A DNA stretch of 62,958 bases from a virus (IMGVR_UViG_3300044648_000169:1-62958), one strand, 5' to 3'; positions 1 to 6,849 are shown, counted from the stretch's first letter. Notes: generated from the letters alone by a model not told the origin. Numbers and translations: made by a program.

Positions 1-2
1 TG

Positions 3-155
3 GCTTCGTGCCCCGAGCTGACGCCCTTGGCCGATCCGAGCTTCGGGGCGACAACCCTGAAGCTGGTGGAAGTGGCGGGGCAGTACCTTGAATGCCGCAC
101 CGCGGCGCTCGCGGGCCCGCGCGGCGGCCTCGACGGCGGAAGGCTCGACCACTGA
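3..155 (+). CDS. o-spanin (Rz1)-like protein, 3' fragment
   Basis: The reading frame is open from the window edge to a TGA at 153-155. Its visible N-terminal residues, ASCPELTPLADPSFG, are typical of the mature part of Rz1/LysC-type outer-membrane spanins: a cysteine, then a proline-rich stretch. A spanin bridges inner and outer membrane in the last step of phage lysis. The 5' end, including any signal peptide, is outside the window. It lies outside the left att repeat, so it belongs to flanking DNA, perhaps an older phage remnant. The identification rests on sequence style only. Confidence 0.45.
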   Translation, partial: ASCPELTPLADPSFGATTLKLVEVAGQYLECRTAALAGPRGGLDGGRLDH

Positions 156-339
156 GCATTACCGCACGGCGCTGCGCAAGGGCTGGCGCCTCACGGAATG
201 CGAACTTGAGAACGCCTGGGCCGCAGCAAAGATCGTGTGGTCAACCCAGGGCCTGGAGGGTGGCTCGGAGCGCTACTACGCGCTGGCGCGGATCCTCGAA
301 GACCGCTTGATGGAGAAGTGGCGGCTGCGGCACACGTAG
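88..339 (+). CDS. small unknown protein beside the attachment site
   Basis: This is an 83-residue frame with a TTG start that overlaps the spanin fragment. Its first 20 residues are low-complexity, so the true start may be later. The rest (HYRTALRKGWRLTECELENA and onward) looks like a helical folded protein. No family is recognised. Its TAG stop at 337-339 is immediately followed by the att repeat at 340, so the prophage sits directly behind this gene without breaking it. Confidence 0.45.
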   Translation: MNAAPRRSRARAAASTAEGSTTEHYRTALRKGWRLTECELENAWAAAKIVWSTQGLEGGSERYYALARILEDRLMEKWRLRHT

Positions 340-425
340 GGTGAGGGCGGCCGGTGCTGAATTCCGGCATTTGGCGTGCACTCCACACCGGCATCCTTCG
401 ATGGAACAAGGGCCAGAACATCCAG
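340..425 (+). repeat. left attachment-site repeat (attL core)
   Basis: These 86 bases recur exactly at 62873-62958. The position just before the repeat differs (g at 339, t at 62872). The right copy runs into the window end, so 86 bp is a minimum. The segment contains a 7-bp inverted repeat, GCCGGTG at 350-356 and CACCGGC at 386-392, and two CCGGCA hexamers. With an integrase gene 85 bp from the other copy, the natural reading is the att core of a tyrosine recombinase. Confidence 0.8.
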
Positions 426-487
426 GCGGTCTTTCTCCGCAGCCCTTCTCAGTCCGGTCGCGCATCAGCCTGCGCATTCACCCTCAC
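341..487 (+). repeat. structured repeat, copy A, overlapping attL
   Basis: The arms pair as GTGAGGG (341-347) with CCCTCAC (481-487) and GCTGA (356-360) with TCAGC (465-469). A second element with the same arms occurs at 564-649. The outer pair differs between copies in a compensating way (G-C here, T-A there), which suggests that folding matters. Function is unknown; a recombination-site accessory structure or a structured RNA is possible. Confidence 0.5.
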
Positions 488-563
488 GGCTGCGGCCCGG
501 CACGGGGCTCCGGCTATCCCGGCTGTTGTTGCAGTGAGCGCAAACGAGCCGCATGCGTGAAGG

Positions 564-649
564 TTGAGGGCGGCCGGAGCTGATCCCGGCGTGTGACTGC
601 ATTGCTCTGCACGGCTTGCTGCGCATCAGCCTGCGCGATTCACCCTCAA
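564..649 (+). repeat. structured repeat, copy B
   Basis: The arms are TTGAGGG (564-570) with CCCTCAA (643-649) and GCTGAT (579-584) with ATCAGC (625-630). The flanking cores GAGGGCGGCCGG and GCGCATCAGCCTGCGC are shared with copy A, while the interior is unrelated and shorter. Confidence 0.5.
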
Positions 650-731
650 GTCTGCCGCCAGACTCCATCCTCGGGCGCTTGGCAGCGCGTCGAGGCGTTT
701 GGTGCAACTCGGCGCCAGCGGCAGACTTGAG
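645..731. repeat. 14-bp perfect inverted repeat
   Basis: CTCAAGTCTGCCGC at 645-658 is matched by its reverse complement at 718-731, giving a 14-bp stem over a 59-base loop. It follows copy B directly and shares its right arm, so the region forms a chain of alternative hairpins. Confidence 0.6.
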
Positions 732-929
732 AGGGCCGCTTACGCCGGCCAGTCGGGGAACCTTCAGAGACGTCTTGTATGTTTCGCGCGCCGCTTGGTC
801 ATCTTTCCCGTTGCTCCAACTATCGGATTGAACCGGACCCCTGTCGGGGGTCGTGTCTCAGCTCTTCCACCACGTCGCTTTCGTCTCCGCGCGCCGCGAT
901 TGTCACACCGCGTGCCGCGTGCGTAAAGC
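732..929. other. non-coding stretch between attL and the leftward terminator
   Basis: No convincing gene is seen from the attL repeat to about 929. Short frames here are proline- and arginine-rich shadows. Besides the inverted repeats listed separately, a small hairpin (GACCCC 836-841 with GGGGTC 847-852) is visible. The segment may hold integrase arm sites or host sequence. Confidence 0.5.
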
Positions 930-957
930 AAAAAGGGCAGCTGATCAAGCTGCCCTT
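930..957 (-). terminator. intrinsic terminator of the leftward operon
   Basis: AAGGGCAGCT (933-942) pairs with AGCTGCCCTT (948-957) over a 5-base loop. The A-run at 930-934 becomes a U-run on the minus-strand transcript. It lies about 95 bases after the last minus-strand gene, as expected for the end of the early leftward transcript. Confidence 0.85.
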
Positions 958-1052
958 CTGCCGCTGGTCTGGCCACGTCAACCCTTTCGGCCAGTCGTCT
1001 CCGGGTTACCAGCGTCTGCGCATGCCTCATTATGCCGCAAAGTTAATAGTCT

Positions 1053-1265
1053 TTACCAGACCCTGAGCCAGCGCCACGCGACCTGCAGCCAAAGCCACGG
1101 GTGCATCAGCGGCGTGCCGGCCATCCAGGCGGGAATCGTCCCCTCGATGACGGTGACGTCCAGGCCGTCCCCGATCCAGTCTGGCAGGTGGGCCGGGTCG
1201 CCCTTGAACGAGAAGGCCCAGGTGTGATGCTTGCCGCGCACGACGACGGTCATGGGTTGCTTCAT
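1053..1265 (-). CDS. small unknown protein, last gene of the leftward operon
   Basis: A 70-residue protein beginning MKQPMTVVVRGKHHTWAFSF and rich in tryptophan. No family is recognised. A GGAAAG sequence lies upstream of the ATG at 1265; the in-frame ATG at 1253 is an alternative. The compact beta-like N-terminal half resembles small phage accessory proteins. Confidence 0.55.
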   Translation of the reverse strand: MKQPMTVVVRGKHHTWAFSFKGDPAHLPDWIGDGLDVTVIEGTIPAWMAGTPLMHPWLWLQVAWRWLRVW

Positions 1266-1299
1266 GCTTCGCTTTCCGGGGTCGACTGGGCCAGTTTCA

Positions 1300-1617
1300 T
1301 CACATTCCCCTGTCAGGAAGCTTCCGCGCTTGCCTGATGCTAGAAACAGCGGACTCGCGGTAGTAGGCGAGATCCTCTGCGTTCTTGTGCCCAGGCAGCC
1401 AATGCATCACGGCATCGTCTGGGCAGGATCCGAAGCACGCCAGGCAGAAGGCGCCCAAGCCGCCCTCAACCCATGCCTGCATCGTCTCGTTGTTGTGAGC
1501 GTGGACCATCTCGCCACACGCCTCGCAATTGATGTCTTCGTGCGCCAGTGGGTGATCCTCCGGCAAGCAGTCCTCGATGCCGGCGTGAAGAATCGGTTCT
1601 CGTGCGTAGTCGGTCAT
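1300..1617 (-). CDS. unknown cysteine/histidine-rich protein
   Basis: A 105-residue protein with CEACGEMVHAH and later CLACFGSC, which could bind one zinc ion. It has a strong ribosome site (AGGAGAGGGG) two bases before its ATG. The ATG overlaps the stop of the upstream gene, so the two are translationally coupled. Confidence 0.6.
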   Translation of the reverse strand: MTDYAREPILHAGIEDCLPEDHPLAHEDINCEACGEMVHAHNNETMQAWVEGGLGAFCLACFGSCPDDAVMHWLPGHKNAEDLAYYRESAVSSIRQARKLPDRGM

Positions 1618-1847
1618 CGCCCCTCTCCTTGATCTGGTGCTGGGGATGGATGGGAGGCTGCTGTCAACTCATAGAGGATGGCAGCGCGCAGGGCGGCTCT
1701 CGATGACTTAAGCCACCTCATCGCTGGGGCTGCGTGGCTGGCAGCGCGCAGAATTCCGAACTCCACAGCGGCTGACGCCTTCTCGATGTCGTCGACCATG
1801 CGCATGAGTTCTTCGGTCTTCGCGGCCGGGGTCATTTGGCCGTCCAT
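1614..1847 (-). CDS. small helical unknown protein
   Basis: A 77-residue protein starting MDGQMTPAAKTEELMRMVDD. It is predicted to be mostly alpha-helical and alanine-rich. The chosen ATG overlaps the stop of the gene before it (ATGA arrangement). A longer in-frame extension exists but would run into the upstream gene. No function can be assigned. Confidence 0.6.
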   Translation of the reverse strand: MDGQMTPAAKTEELMRMVDDIEKASAAVEFGILRAASHAAPAMRWLKSSRAALRAAILYELTAASHPSPAPDQGEGR

Positions 1848-2230
1848 CACTGCTCCTTCCCTGCTGTCGCAGGCGGCTCGTCGTCGGCCGGCTTCTGCGG
1901 CCACCACTTCGACTCGCCAACAACGCGAATCGTCGGGCGGTACATGCCGCCAGATAGCGCAGCGCTCATCACCTCGTTGCGGATGCGCTCGCCATCCTCG
2001 GCTGAGGCGTCAACCGGCGCGCTGAAGTCCATGCCCCAACCGCTGTTGGCGCGCTCAATCGGCTGCCACGCTCCCCGCGCCTCATCCAGAGCTTTGGCTA
2101 TGGCGGTGCGCAGGGCGGTGCGGGCTCGTTCCATCTCTTCTTCGGCCTCGGCGCCTTTCAGCACCCAGTCCGTTTGCGCGATGGCAAAGTCGCTCGCCAG
2201 CCGCATCAGTTCGTCAAGGTGGTTGGTCAT
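1847..2230 (-). CDS. unknown phage protein
   Basis: A 127-residue acidic protein with an N-terminal helical half (MTNHLDELMRLASDFAIAQ) and a C-terminal half ending in lysine, glutamate and proline residues. It overlaps its neighbours by 1-4 bases on both sides. No family is recognised. Confidence 0.65.
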   Translation of the reverse strand: MTNHLDELMRLASDFAIAQTDWVLKGAEAEEEMERARTALRTAIAKALDEARGAWQPIERANSGWGMDFSAPVDASAEDGERIRNEVMSAALSGGMYRPTIRVVGESKWWPQKPADDEPPATAGKEQ

Positions 2231-2646
2231 GGGTGGTCCTCGTCGTACTGCTCATCGGTGCTGAAGCTGTAGCTAACTCGCGTGCTCACCGAGAAGTCCC
2301 CGTCGCACTGAGGGCACGTCACCTCGTGTTCGCCTTCCTCGTACAGGCGCCACCACTCGTTCTCGCTGACGTCGCACACTTCGCCGCAGTGCGGACACTT
2401 CGGCTGGTCGGCGCCCCAGTAGCCATCAGGCGCGTAGCCTTCGGCCTCTTTGGCCTGCTTCAGGGCAGCGAACTTTTCCATCTTCTCGGTGGGCGCCATT
2501 TGGTTGTCGTCCTCATCCTCGTCAGCGTGGTCGTCCAGGTCGAACACTTCGCCACAGGCGGCGCAGCGCTGCATGCGGTCGTCGCCCGGGTCGTCCTCGT
2601 CATCGAACTGATACACGGTCTTGCAGCCGCAAGCAGGGCACGCCAT
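2227..2646 (-). CDS. zinc-ribbon protein
   Basis: A 139-residue protein with three CxxC-type knuckle groups: CPACGC at the N-terminus, CAACGEVF around residue 28, and CPHCGEVC plus CPQCDGDF in the C-terminal half. An aspartate/glutamate-rich linker separates them. Such proteins bind zinc and often contact nucleic acid or protein partners. The ATG overlaps the stop of the upstream reading frame. Confidence 0.7.
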   Translation of the reverse strand: MACPACGCKTVYQFDDEDDPGDDRMQRCAACGEVFDLDDHADEDEDDNQMAPTEKMEKFAALKQAKEAEGYAPDGYWGADQPKCPHCGEVCDVSENEWWRLYEEGEHEVTCPQCDGDFSVSTRVSYSFSTDEQYDEDHP

Positions 2647-2940
2647 CACACCCCCTCCCTGGCGTCGGCAAGAGATGCGCGGGGCTGCTGCCCCTCCGCG
2701 TCGGTCCTGATGGCGGCGGCGAGTTCTTTCCGGCCTTGCGGGCCGAGCCAATGCGGAAAGGACTCGACCCACCTGCGCCGCGCGTTCCACAGCGGCAGCC
2801 ACTTCGGCGGCGAGCTGGGCGGCGGTGTAGAGCGAAGTCCGCGGCAGTCCGCCAGACATGGGCGCGTCCATGGTTGGATATGGGTACTGCGCATGGACGA
2901 TCCACGCCACCGGCTCGCAACTCGGCTTCCACTCAGCCAT
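2646..2940 (-). pseudogene. frameshifted small phage gene
   Basis: The first half, from the ATG at 2940, reads MAEWKPSCEPVAWIVHAQYP and on through YTAAQLAAEVAAAVERA. This is a pattern common in small phage proteins that begin with a 'PVAW' segment. Near 2775-2800 this frame turns into arginine-rich nonsense. A second frame then reads sensibly (WVESFPHWLGPQGRKELAAA) to a TGA at 2646-2648 that overlaps the next start. The simplest reading is one gene broken by a single-base frameshift, either a true mutation or a sequencing error. Confidence 0.5.
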
Positions 2941-3793
2941 TGCTCGCCTCCCCCTCGCTGCCGGCATGGCGAATGCCGAGCCATGCTGCATTCAGCTTTG
3001 ACTCAAGGTGGGCGCGCATACGGGCAAGACCCTCTTGGTTCATATGCCCCTCGCCTACGATGTCCCCGATGATCGACAACAGTTCGTTGTAGTCCGCCAA
3101 CCCCTCCCCCGCTCCACGCTGTGCCTGCCCTGCGGCCTCCACAACACCATCAATGGCCGCTACCGCCCCGCGCCGTGCTCGCCCGTCAGCGACGGGCCCC
3201 AGAAGCGCCTCACGAGCTTGGAACAGTGCTTTGTACCCACCGGCGGGAAGGGCGCCCCACTGCTTGTTGTCGCGGGCCCAGCGGAGCAGAGCGTTCACAT
3301 TGAGGGGCTGCCCTGCGGCTTGCTGGGGGGTGGCAACGCAACGACCTTCAATCTCGCAAGACATTGCATCCGGGCACGTTCCGTGAACCGAGCACTTCGG
3401 CCCCACCGCCTCGGCTTGCGCCCGCTGTGCTGGGGGATGGGAGGCTGCGACTTCGCGCCCCTTCCGGTCAGAGGCGATGAACTTGGCCGCCGCCCGGTAG
3501 CAGGCATTCCAGCCGTCGCGCCAGTCAGGTGGCACATGGGATGCGTCCGGGTGGAACGGCGCGAACTCGTTGCCGACCTTCCAATCCTGCCCCGCCGCTG
3601 GCTCATCGGGGGCGGGCTGAATGGTGCAGTACCGATAGTCCGTGTCGCGGCAGGCGCCTGGGGTGTCGCAGCGGTCGCAATACTTGCGTGGCGCCCCTTG
3701 AGCGGGCTCGGGGGCGGGCTGGGCGCGGAGGGCGGCAGGGGCCTGCTGTCTCGCGTGCTTAAAAAGCGCCTTCAATTGCTCGTTGATGCTCAC
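2933..3793 (-). CDS. unknown phage protein with cysteine clusters
   Basis: A 286-residue protein from a GTG start (VSINEQLKALFKHARQQ) preceded by an AGGAG ribosome site. An N-terminal helix is followed by alanine/proline-rich linkers and two cysteine groups (CDRCDTPGAC; CSVHGTCPDAMSCEIEGRC). The C-terminal half is helical. Linker-rich phage proteins of this build are common in leftward operons. No specific role can be given. Confidence 0.6.
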   Translation of the reverse strand: MSINEQLKALFKHARQQAPAALRAQPAPEPAQGAPRKYCDRCDTPGACRDTDYRYCTIQPAPDEPAAGQDWKVGNEFAPFHPDASHVPPDWRDGWNACYRAAAKFIASDRKGREVAASHPPAQRAQAEAVGPKCSVHGTCPDAMSCEIEGRCVATPQQAAGQPLNVNALLRWARDNKQWGALPAGGYKALFQAREALLGPVADGRARRGAVAAIDGVVEAAGQAQRGAGEGLADYNELLSIIGDIVGEGHMNQEGLARMRAHLESKLNAAWLGIRHAGSEGEASNG

Positions 3794-4020
3794 GTCTGGC
3801 TCCTGGGTTCTGGGCGAGTGCAATCAGTGCAGTGCTCTGGCGGGTTACTGTCGGTGCCGCCACAATAGGCACACACGAACTTTTCTCGCATCTTTTGGTG
3901 CTGCGCGCAGAGGTTTGACGCCACGGTTTGGCGCCGCCCACAACGGGCTTCACTCCGGTCACGAAGGGTGATGGTCCACTCACACCGCGTTTCGTCTGGC
4001 GCGTCGATGAACCGGCTCAC
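3790..4020 (-). CDS. small zinc-binding unknown protein
   Basis: A 76-residue protein starting at GTG (VSRFIDAPDETRCEWTITL). Its cysteines and histidines (CGRR, NLCAQH, CAYCGGTD, EHCTDCTRP) suggest one or two zinc sites. The start lies in a 16-base sequence repeated exactly at the start of the next gene. Its GTG overlaps the preceding stop. Confidence 0.6.
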   Translation of the reverse strand: MSRFIDAPDETRCEWTITLRDRSEARCGRRQTVASNLCAQHQKMREKFVCAYCGGTDSNPPEHCTDCTRPEPRSQT

Positions 4021-4571
4021 GTCTGGCTCCCTTCGGCGGGTGGGTGGGGGAGGGCGGCGCGGGCTTGCCAGACGAACCACGCCAACGACGTTTCCGCTTC
4101 GCGGTAGTCGCCGCTCCTGCCTCGGGTCAGGAGCCATCGCAACTCGTCCAAGCGTTCTTCGTCGCCGTGGTTGCGGTCGAGCCACCACGCCTCAAACGCC
4201 TCTCGCTCCCCCTGCGCTGGCGGCTCCTGGGAGAGGGCGCGCACATGACCGCGACAGTCTTCGAGGATCGCCCTAGCAAACTGCCGCCATCCCCACGCCT
4301 TGCAGAAGCCTCGGATGCCTTCTGGCATGCCCTTCACCACCAAGTCGGCGATGTGGTCGATGCGCTCGTCCGTCAGCTCGGCCGGCCCTGCAACTTCTGG
4401 CTCGCGGGCTAGGGTGGCGATCAACTCTTCGACAACGCCGAACTTCTTCACCAGCGCGTCGCGGACGTCGAACGATTCTTCAGGCGCCAAGCGTGCCCCG
4501 AGTTCGGCGCAAATGTCGTTCAGCGCCTCTTTCGCCGCCTCCGCTGCGGCTCGCAGGGTGTCGTGGGTCAT
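4017..4571 (-). CDS. unknown phage protein
   Basis: A 184-residue protein. The N-terminal half is helical; the C-terminal part (EAFEAWWLDRNHGDEERLDE and, further on, AWFVWQARAAL) matches a motif I know from many small phage proteins of unknown role. Overlaps of 4 bases with both neighbours tie it into the operon. Confidence 0.65.
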   Translation of the reverse strand: MTHDTLRAAAEAAKEALNDICAELGARLAPEESFDVRDALVKKFGVVEELIATLAREPEVAGPAELTDERIDHIADLVVKGMPEGIRGFCKAWGWRQFARAILEDCRGHVRALSQEPPAQGEREAFEAWWLDRNHGDEERLDELRWLLTRGRSGDYREAETSLAWFVWQARAALPHPPAEGSQT

Positions 4572-4819
4572 TGCTGCGGCTCCAGTTCGGGCCCGAGTGG
4601 CATGCAGCCTTCTTCGGGGTAGTCGGCCATGTAGGCGACGTGCTTGGTGAAGATGCGGCGGCCGGTCTCTTCGTCTTTGGTGCCGTCCTCCGGGCAGACG
4701 GCGATGACCACTTCAGCCTCTAGATCGTCGCCTTCGGGCAGGCTGTTCTGGTGAAGCGTGAGCCCGGCGAATCCGGCGAGGTCGATGATCTCGGCAATGG
4801 TCAGTTGAATCGCGCTCAT
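4568..4819 (-). CDS. small acidic unknown protein
   Basis: An 83-residue protein, MSAIQLTIAEIIDLAGFAGL onward, acidic at the C-terminus. It is coupled to its neighbours by 4-base overlaps. The central strand-rich stretch (AEVVIAVCPEDGTKDEETG) looks like a small folded domain. No family is recognised. Confidence 0.6.
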   Translation of the reverse strand: MSAIQLTIAEIIDLAGFAGLTLHQNSLPEGDDLEAEVVIAVCPEDGTKDEETGRRIFTKHVAYMADYPEEGCMPLGPELEPQQ

Positions 4820-5058
4820 TGCTTCACTCCATGCTTGGTAAGGGCGGCGCGGGCAAGGTTTCCTATGCGCGGCAGTTCAAGCCAGTCATCTGGCGTGGTC
4901 AGCCTCTCAATCGCCTGCAACGCTTCGCTCAGCGCCACAATGGCCTCGTGCTGGCGGCGGAGTTCGGCGGCGGCTTCGAGCCTCGCGCCAGGCCGGCTCG
5001 GCCATGGCCCTAAAAGGTCATCCGCCAACACCAGCGCCCTGGGCTTTGCTTCACTCAT
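4816..5058 (-). CDS. small helical unknown protein
   Basis: An 80-residue protein starting MSEAKPRALVLADDLLGPWP, largely helical. The ATG at 5058 lies inside the end of the upstream gene, which stops at 5051. A longer in-frame extension would run deep into that gene and is unlikely. Confidence 0.55.
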   Translation of the reverse strand: MSEAKPRALVLADDLLGPWPSRPGARLEAAAELRRQHEAIVALSEALQAIERLTTPDDWLELPRIGNLARAALTKHGVKQ

Positions 5059-5563
5059 GGTGGGCTCCTGTGGCGCGGGCGGCTCCAGATCCACCGCACG
5101 TCTCGCATGTCTGATAGCCGCCGCTGAATTGGCCACCGACAGTCCCCTCCCCATGGCAGTCGGGGCACTTCCCCTTGTCAATCCAGGCCTGGCGCTCAGC
5201 GATGTAGTCGGCGAGGAAACTGCGGGCCGCCGCTTCGGACGTCTTTTCCCGCTTCGGCGCGGCCGGCTGCTTGTCGGCGCCTTTGGGGTTCATCGCTGAA
5301 TCGATGGCGGCGCGGGCCTGCTGAACCTCAAGGTGGCTGTCATCACCACCAGAGCACCCGGCGAAGCGGAGAAGGCTCTCCAGCGCTTCACGCAACCTCG
5401 CCGCATCCATCCTCATCCGCTCCAGCTCTGCCTCAAGCGGGGCGAGGGCTGCGCGGGCGTAGGCGTGCATCTGTTCGGCGGTGAACACGTCGTACAAGTG
5501 GTCGTCAGCGTGGGTGCAGTACGAGTCGCACTCCGGCAGCGGCGGCAGTTCTGTCTTGGTCAT
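5051..5563 (-). CDS. DnaJ-type zinc-finger domain protein, first gene of a small-gene operon
   Basis: A 170-residue protein. It contains an N-terminal cysteine/histidine segment (CDSYCTHADDHLYDVF), a central coiled helix and, near the C-terminus, CPDCHGEGTVGG plus CETCGGSGAA. The last pair is the CxxCxGxG repeat of the DnaJ central zinc finger, without a J domain. It is the first gene after the regulatory gap at 5564-5641, so it probably heads the transcript running down to the terminator at 930. Confidence 0.65.
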   Translation of the reverse strand: MTKTELPPLPECDSYCTHADDHLYDVFTAEQMHAYARAALAPLEAELERMRMDAARLREALESLLRFAGCSGGDDSHLEVQQARAAIDSAMNPKGADKQPAAPKREKTSEAAARSFLADYIAERQAWIDKGKCPDCHGEGTVGGQFSGGYQTCETCGGSGAARATGAHHE

Positions 5564-5590
5564 GTGGGGGTGTCCTGTCTGCGATTTATG

Positions 5591-5632
5591 GTAGCACCGA
5601 TAATGCCGAATCATCAAGACTTTTCGTGCTAC
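5591..5632. promoter_or_regulatory. divergent promoter region with inverted repeat
   Basis: GTAGCAC at 5591-5597 is repeated inverted as GTGCTAC at 5626-5632. The pair sits in the gap between the leftward gene starting at 5563 and the rightward small gene starting at 5648. A possible leftward promoter is TTGATG with TACCAT inside the repeat. The spacing suits a dimeric or tetrameric regulator, perhaps the small protein encoded to the right. Confidence 0.5.
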
Positions 5633-5647
5633 TGATAAGATGTGTGC

Positions 5648-5830
5648 ATGGAAGAGAAGAAGTCCCGCGGCAGGCCCCCTGCGCCGCCCGATGAAAAGCT
5701 GGTGTTGCGGTCCATCCGGCTCACCCGGCCGCACTGGGCCAAGATCGACGCTGCCGGCATGGAAGCCTTCCGTGAGTACATCGCGCGCTGGCGGCCGAAG
5801 CCAAAGGATCAGGCGTCTTCCAAGAAGTAG
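5648..5830 (+). CDS. small basic ribbon-helix-helix-like protein
   Basis: A 60-residue protein, MEEKKSRGRPPAPPDEKLVL then RSIRLTRPHWAKIDAAGMEA. A strand (VLRSIRLT) followed by two helices fits an Arc/MetJ-type DNA-binding fold. It is the only rightward gene within the leftward early region. It lies next to an inverted repeat, so autoregulation and control of the divergent operon are plausible. A GTG at 5642 is an alternative start. Its 3' end overlaps the J-domain gene on the other strand by 22 bases. Confidence 0.6.
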   Translation: MEEKKSRGRPPAPPDEKLVLRSIRLTRPHWAKIDAAGMEAFREYIARWRPKPKDQASSKK

Positions 5831-6402
5831 CGCGACGTGAACATCGGCCGCGTCTTGGCCACCGGCGGATCGCTCTCGTACTCGTCCACCAACTCCTGCG
5901 CCCTGGCCATCACCTTCAGCGCCATCTCCATGCGCTCGATGGTCTTGTTCAAGCCACGGATGCGGTCTTCGATGAGCCCGTCCACAGCGCTGGGCTTTCC
6001 GTCCTTGCGGCGGATCTTCTTCAGCCGGCGGGTGAGCTTGGCCACGTTGTTGGTGGCGAGCTTGCGGTGAGCGGCCTGCTCTGCTTGCTGGTGGGCCAGG
6101 ACGCGGCGCACGGCACCCAGCATGTCGTCGTCTTCGCCGGTGACCGCCCGGCTGAACAGTTCCATCACCATGCCGCCGGCCTGCTGCTCGATCGTCGGCG
6201 CTGGCTTGTCGTCGCCGGTGGCGTCATAGCGGGCCCTGCTTTCCGGGTCGCCGAGCACCTGCATGGCGCGGTTCAGGGCCTGCTGGGCTTCGTCGCTGCC
6301 GCCCTTGTCGGGATGCGCGGCAGAGCTGGCTTTGCGGTAGGCCTTCTTGATGGTGTCAGCGTCAGCATCGGACGGCACACCGAGGGTGTCGTAGTGGGTC
6401 AT
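5809..6402 (-). CDS. J-domain (DnaJ-like) co-chaperone
   Basis: A 197-residue protein. Residues 1-60 form a J domain: HYDTLGVPSDADADTIKKAY, then HPDKGGSDEA with the key HPD triad, and a helix ending in ARYDATGDD. J domains stimulate the ATPase of Hsp70. The C-terminal two thirds are helical and basic and do not match the rest of DnaJ. Phages use such proteins to recruit DnaK for replication or assembly; the role here is inferred. It is the last gene of the replication operon. Confidence 0.85.
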   Translation of the reverse strand: MTHYDTLGVPSDADADTIKKAYRKASSAAHPDKGGSDEAQQALNRAMQVLGDPESRARYDATGDDKPAPTIEQQAGGMVMELFSRAVTGEDDDMLGAVRRVLAHQQAEQAAHRKLATNNVAKLTRRLKKIRRKDGKPSAVDGLIEDRIRGLNKTIERMEMALKVMARAQELVDEYESDPPVAKTRPMFTSRYFLEDA

Positions 6403-6659
6403 GCTGGCACTCCTTCGGGCTTGCCGGCCCAGGTCAGCGTTTCGTCTTCGCCGTCGTTGTCGCGGATTGGGCGGAGTTCGTAGTCGTAGGTCCACGGTTC
6501 CCAACAAGGGCCGACCGCAGTCACGCCGGGGTGGCCGTGGTAGCGAATAACCCATGTCCCAGGCCGGTGCGCTTGACCCAGGACCAATACGATGCGGCCG
6601 ATGTTTTCTGGGTTGTCGGCAGCTACGACCACCGCCAGATCGCCAGGCTTGCAGTTCAT
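6399..6659 (-). CDS. unknown SH3-like phage protein
   Basis: An 86-residue protein, MNCKPGDLAVVVAADNPENI onward, ending in a segment with LRPIRDNDGEDETL. This layout (KPGDLA, then GR-V-V, then LRPIRD) recurs in many phage genomes and resembles a small SH3-like barrel. Function is unknown. It overlaps the J-domain gene by 4 bases. Confidence 0.7.
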   Translation of the reverse strand: MNCKPGDLAVVVAADNPENIGRIVLVLGQAHRPGTWVIRYHGHPGVTAVGPCWEPWTYDYELRPIRDNDGEDETLTWAGKPEGVPA

Positions 6660-6841
6660 GCCTTCGCCCCCCTCGCCCACTGCCGCACCTGGCTGGCGTC
6701 CCACTTCCGGTTTCGCCGGCTGTAGTTCACGACCGGCTGCGGGAAGCCGGGCTGCTTGGTCAGCCGGTCAGTGACGTGCTTGCGGCCCACGCCCAGGAAG
6801 GTAGCGATGTGCTCGGTGGTCCACTTTTCGTTGTCGATCAT
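6656..6841 (-). CDS. small helix-turn-helix protein (AlpA/excisionase-like)
   Basis: A 61-residue protein: WTTEHIATFLGVGRKHVTDR, then PGFPQPVVNYSRRNRKWDAS and QVRQW. This is the winged-helix pattern of MerR/AlpA-type small regulators: helix-turn-helix, a wing with PQP, then a final helix beginning W-S-QV-W. It could act as excisionase or regulator. It is far from the integrase gene, so the excisionase role is only a possibility. Confidence 0.75.
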   Translation of the reverse strand: MIDNEKWTTEHIATFLGVGRKHVTDRLTKQPGFPQPVVNYSRRNRKWDASQVRQWARGAKA

Positions 6842-6849
6842 GGTGCTGC

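Noticed and set aside
341-731. Integron attC-type recombination sites
   Set aside because: The paired arms resemble attC in layout, but the conserved RYYYAAC and GTTRRRY boxes are not in the correct orientation, and no integron integrase is present. Kept only as structured repeats.
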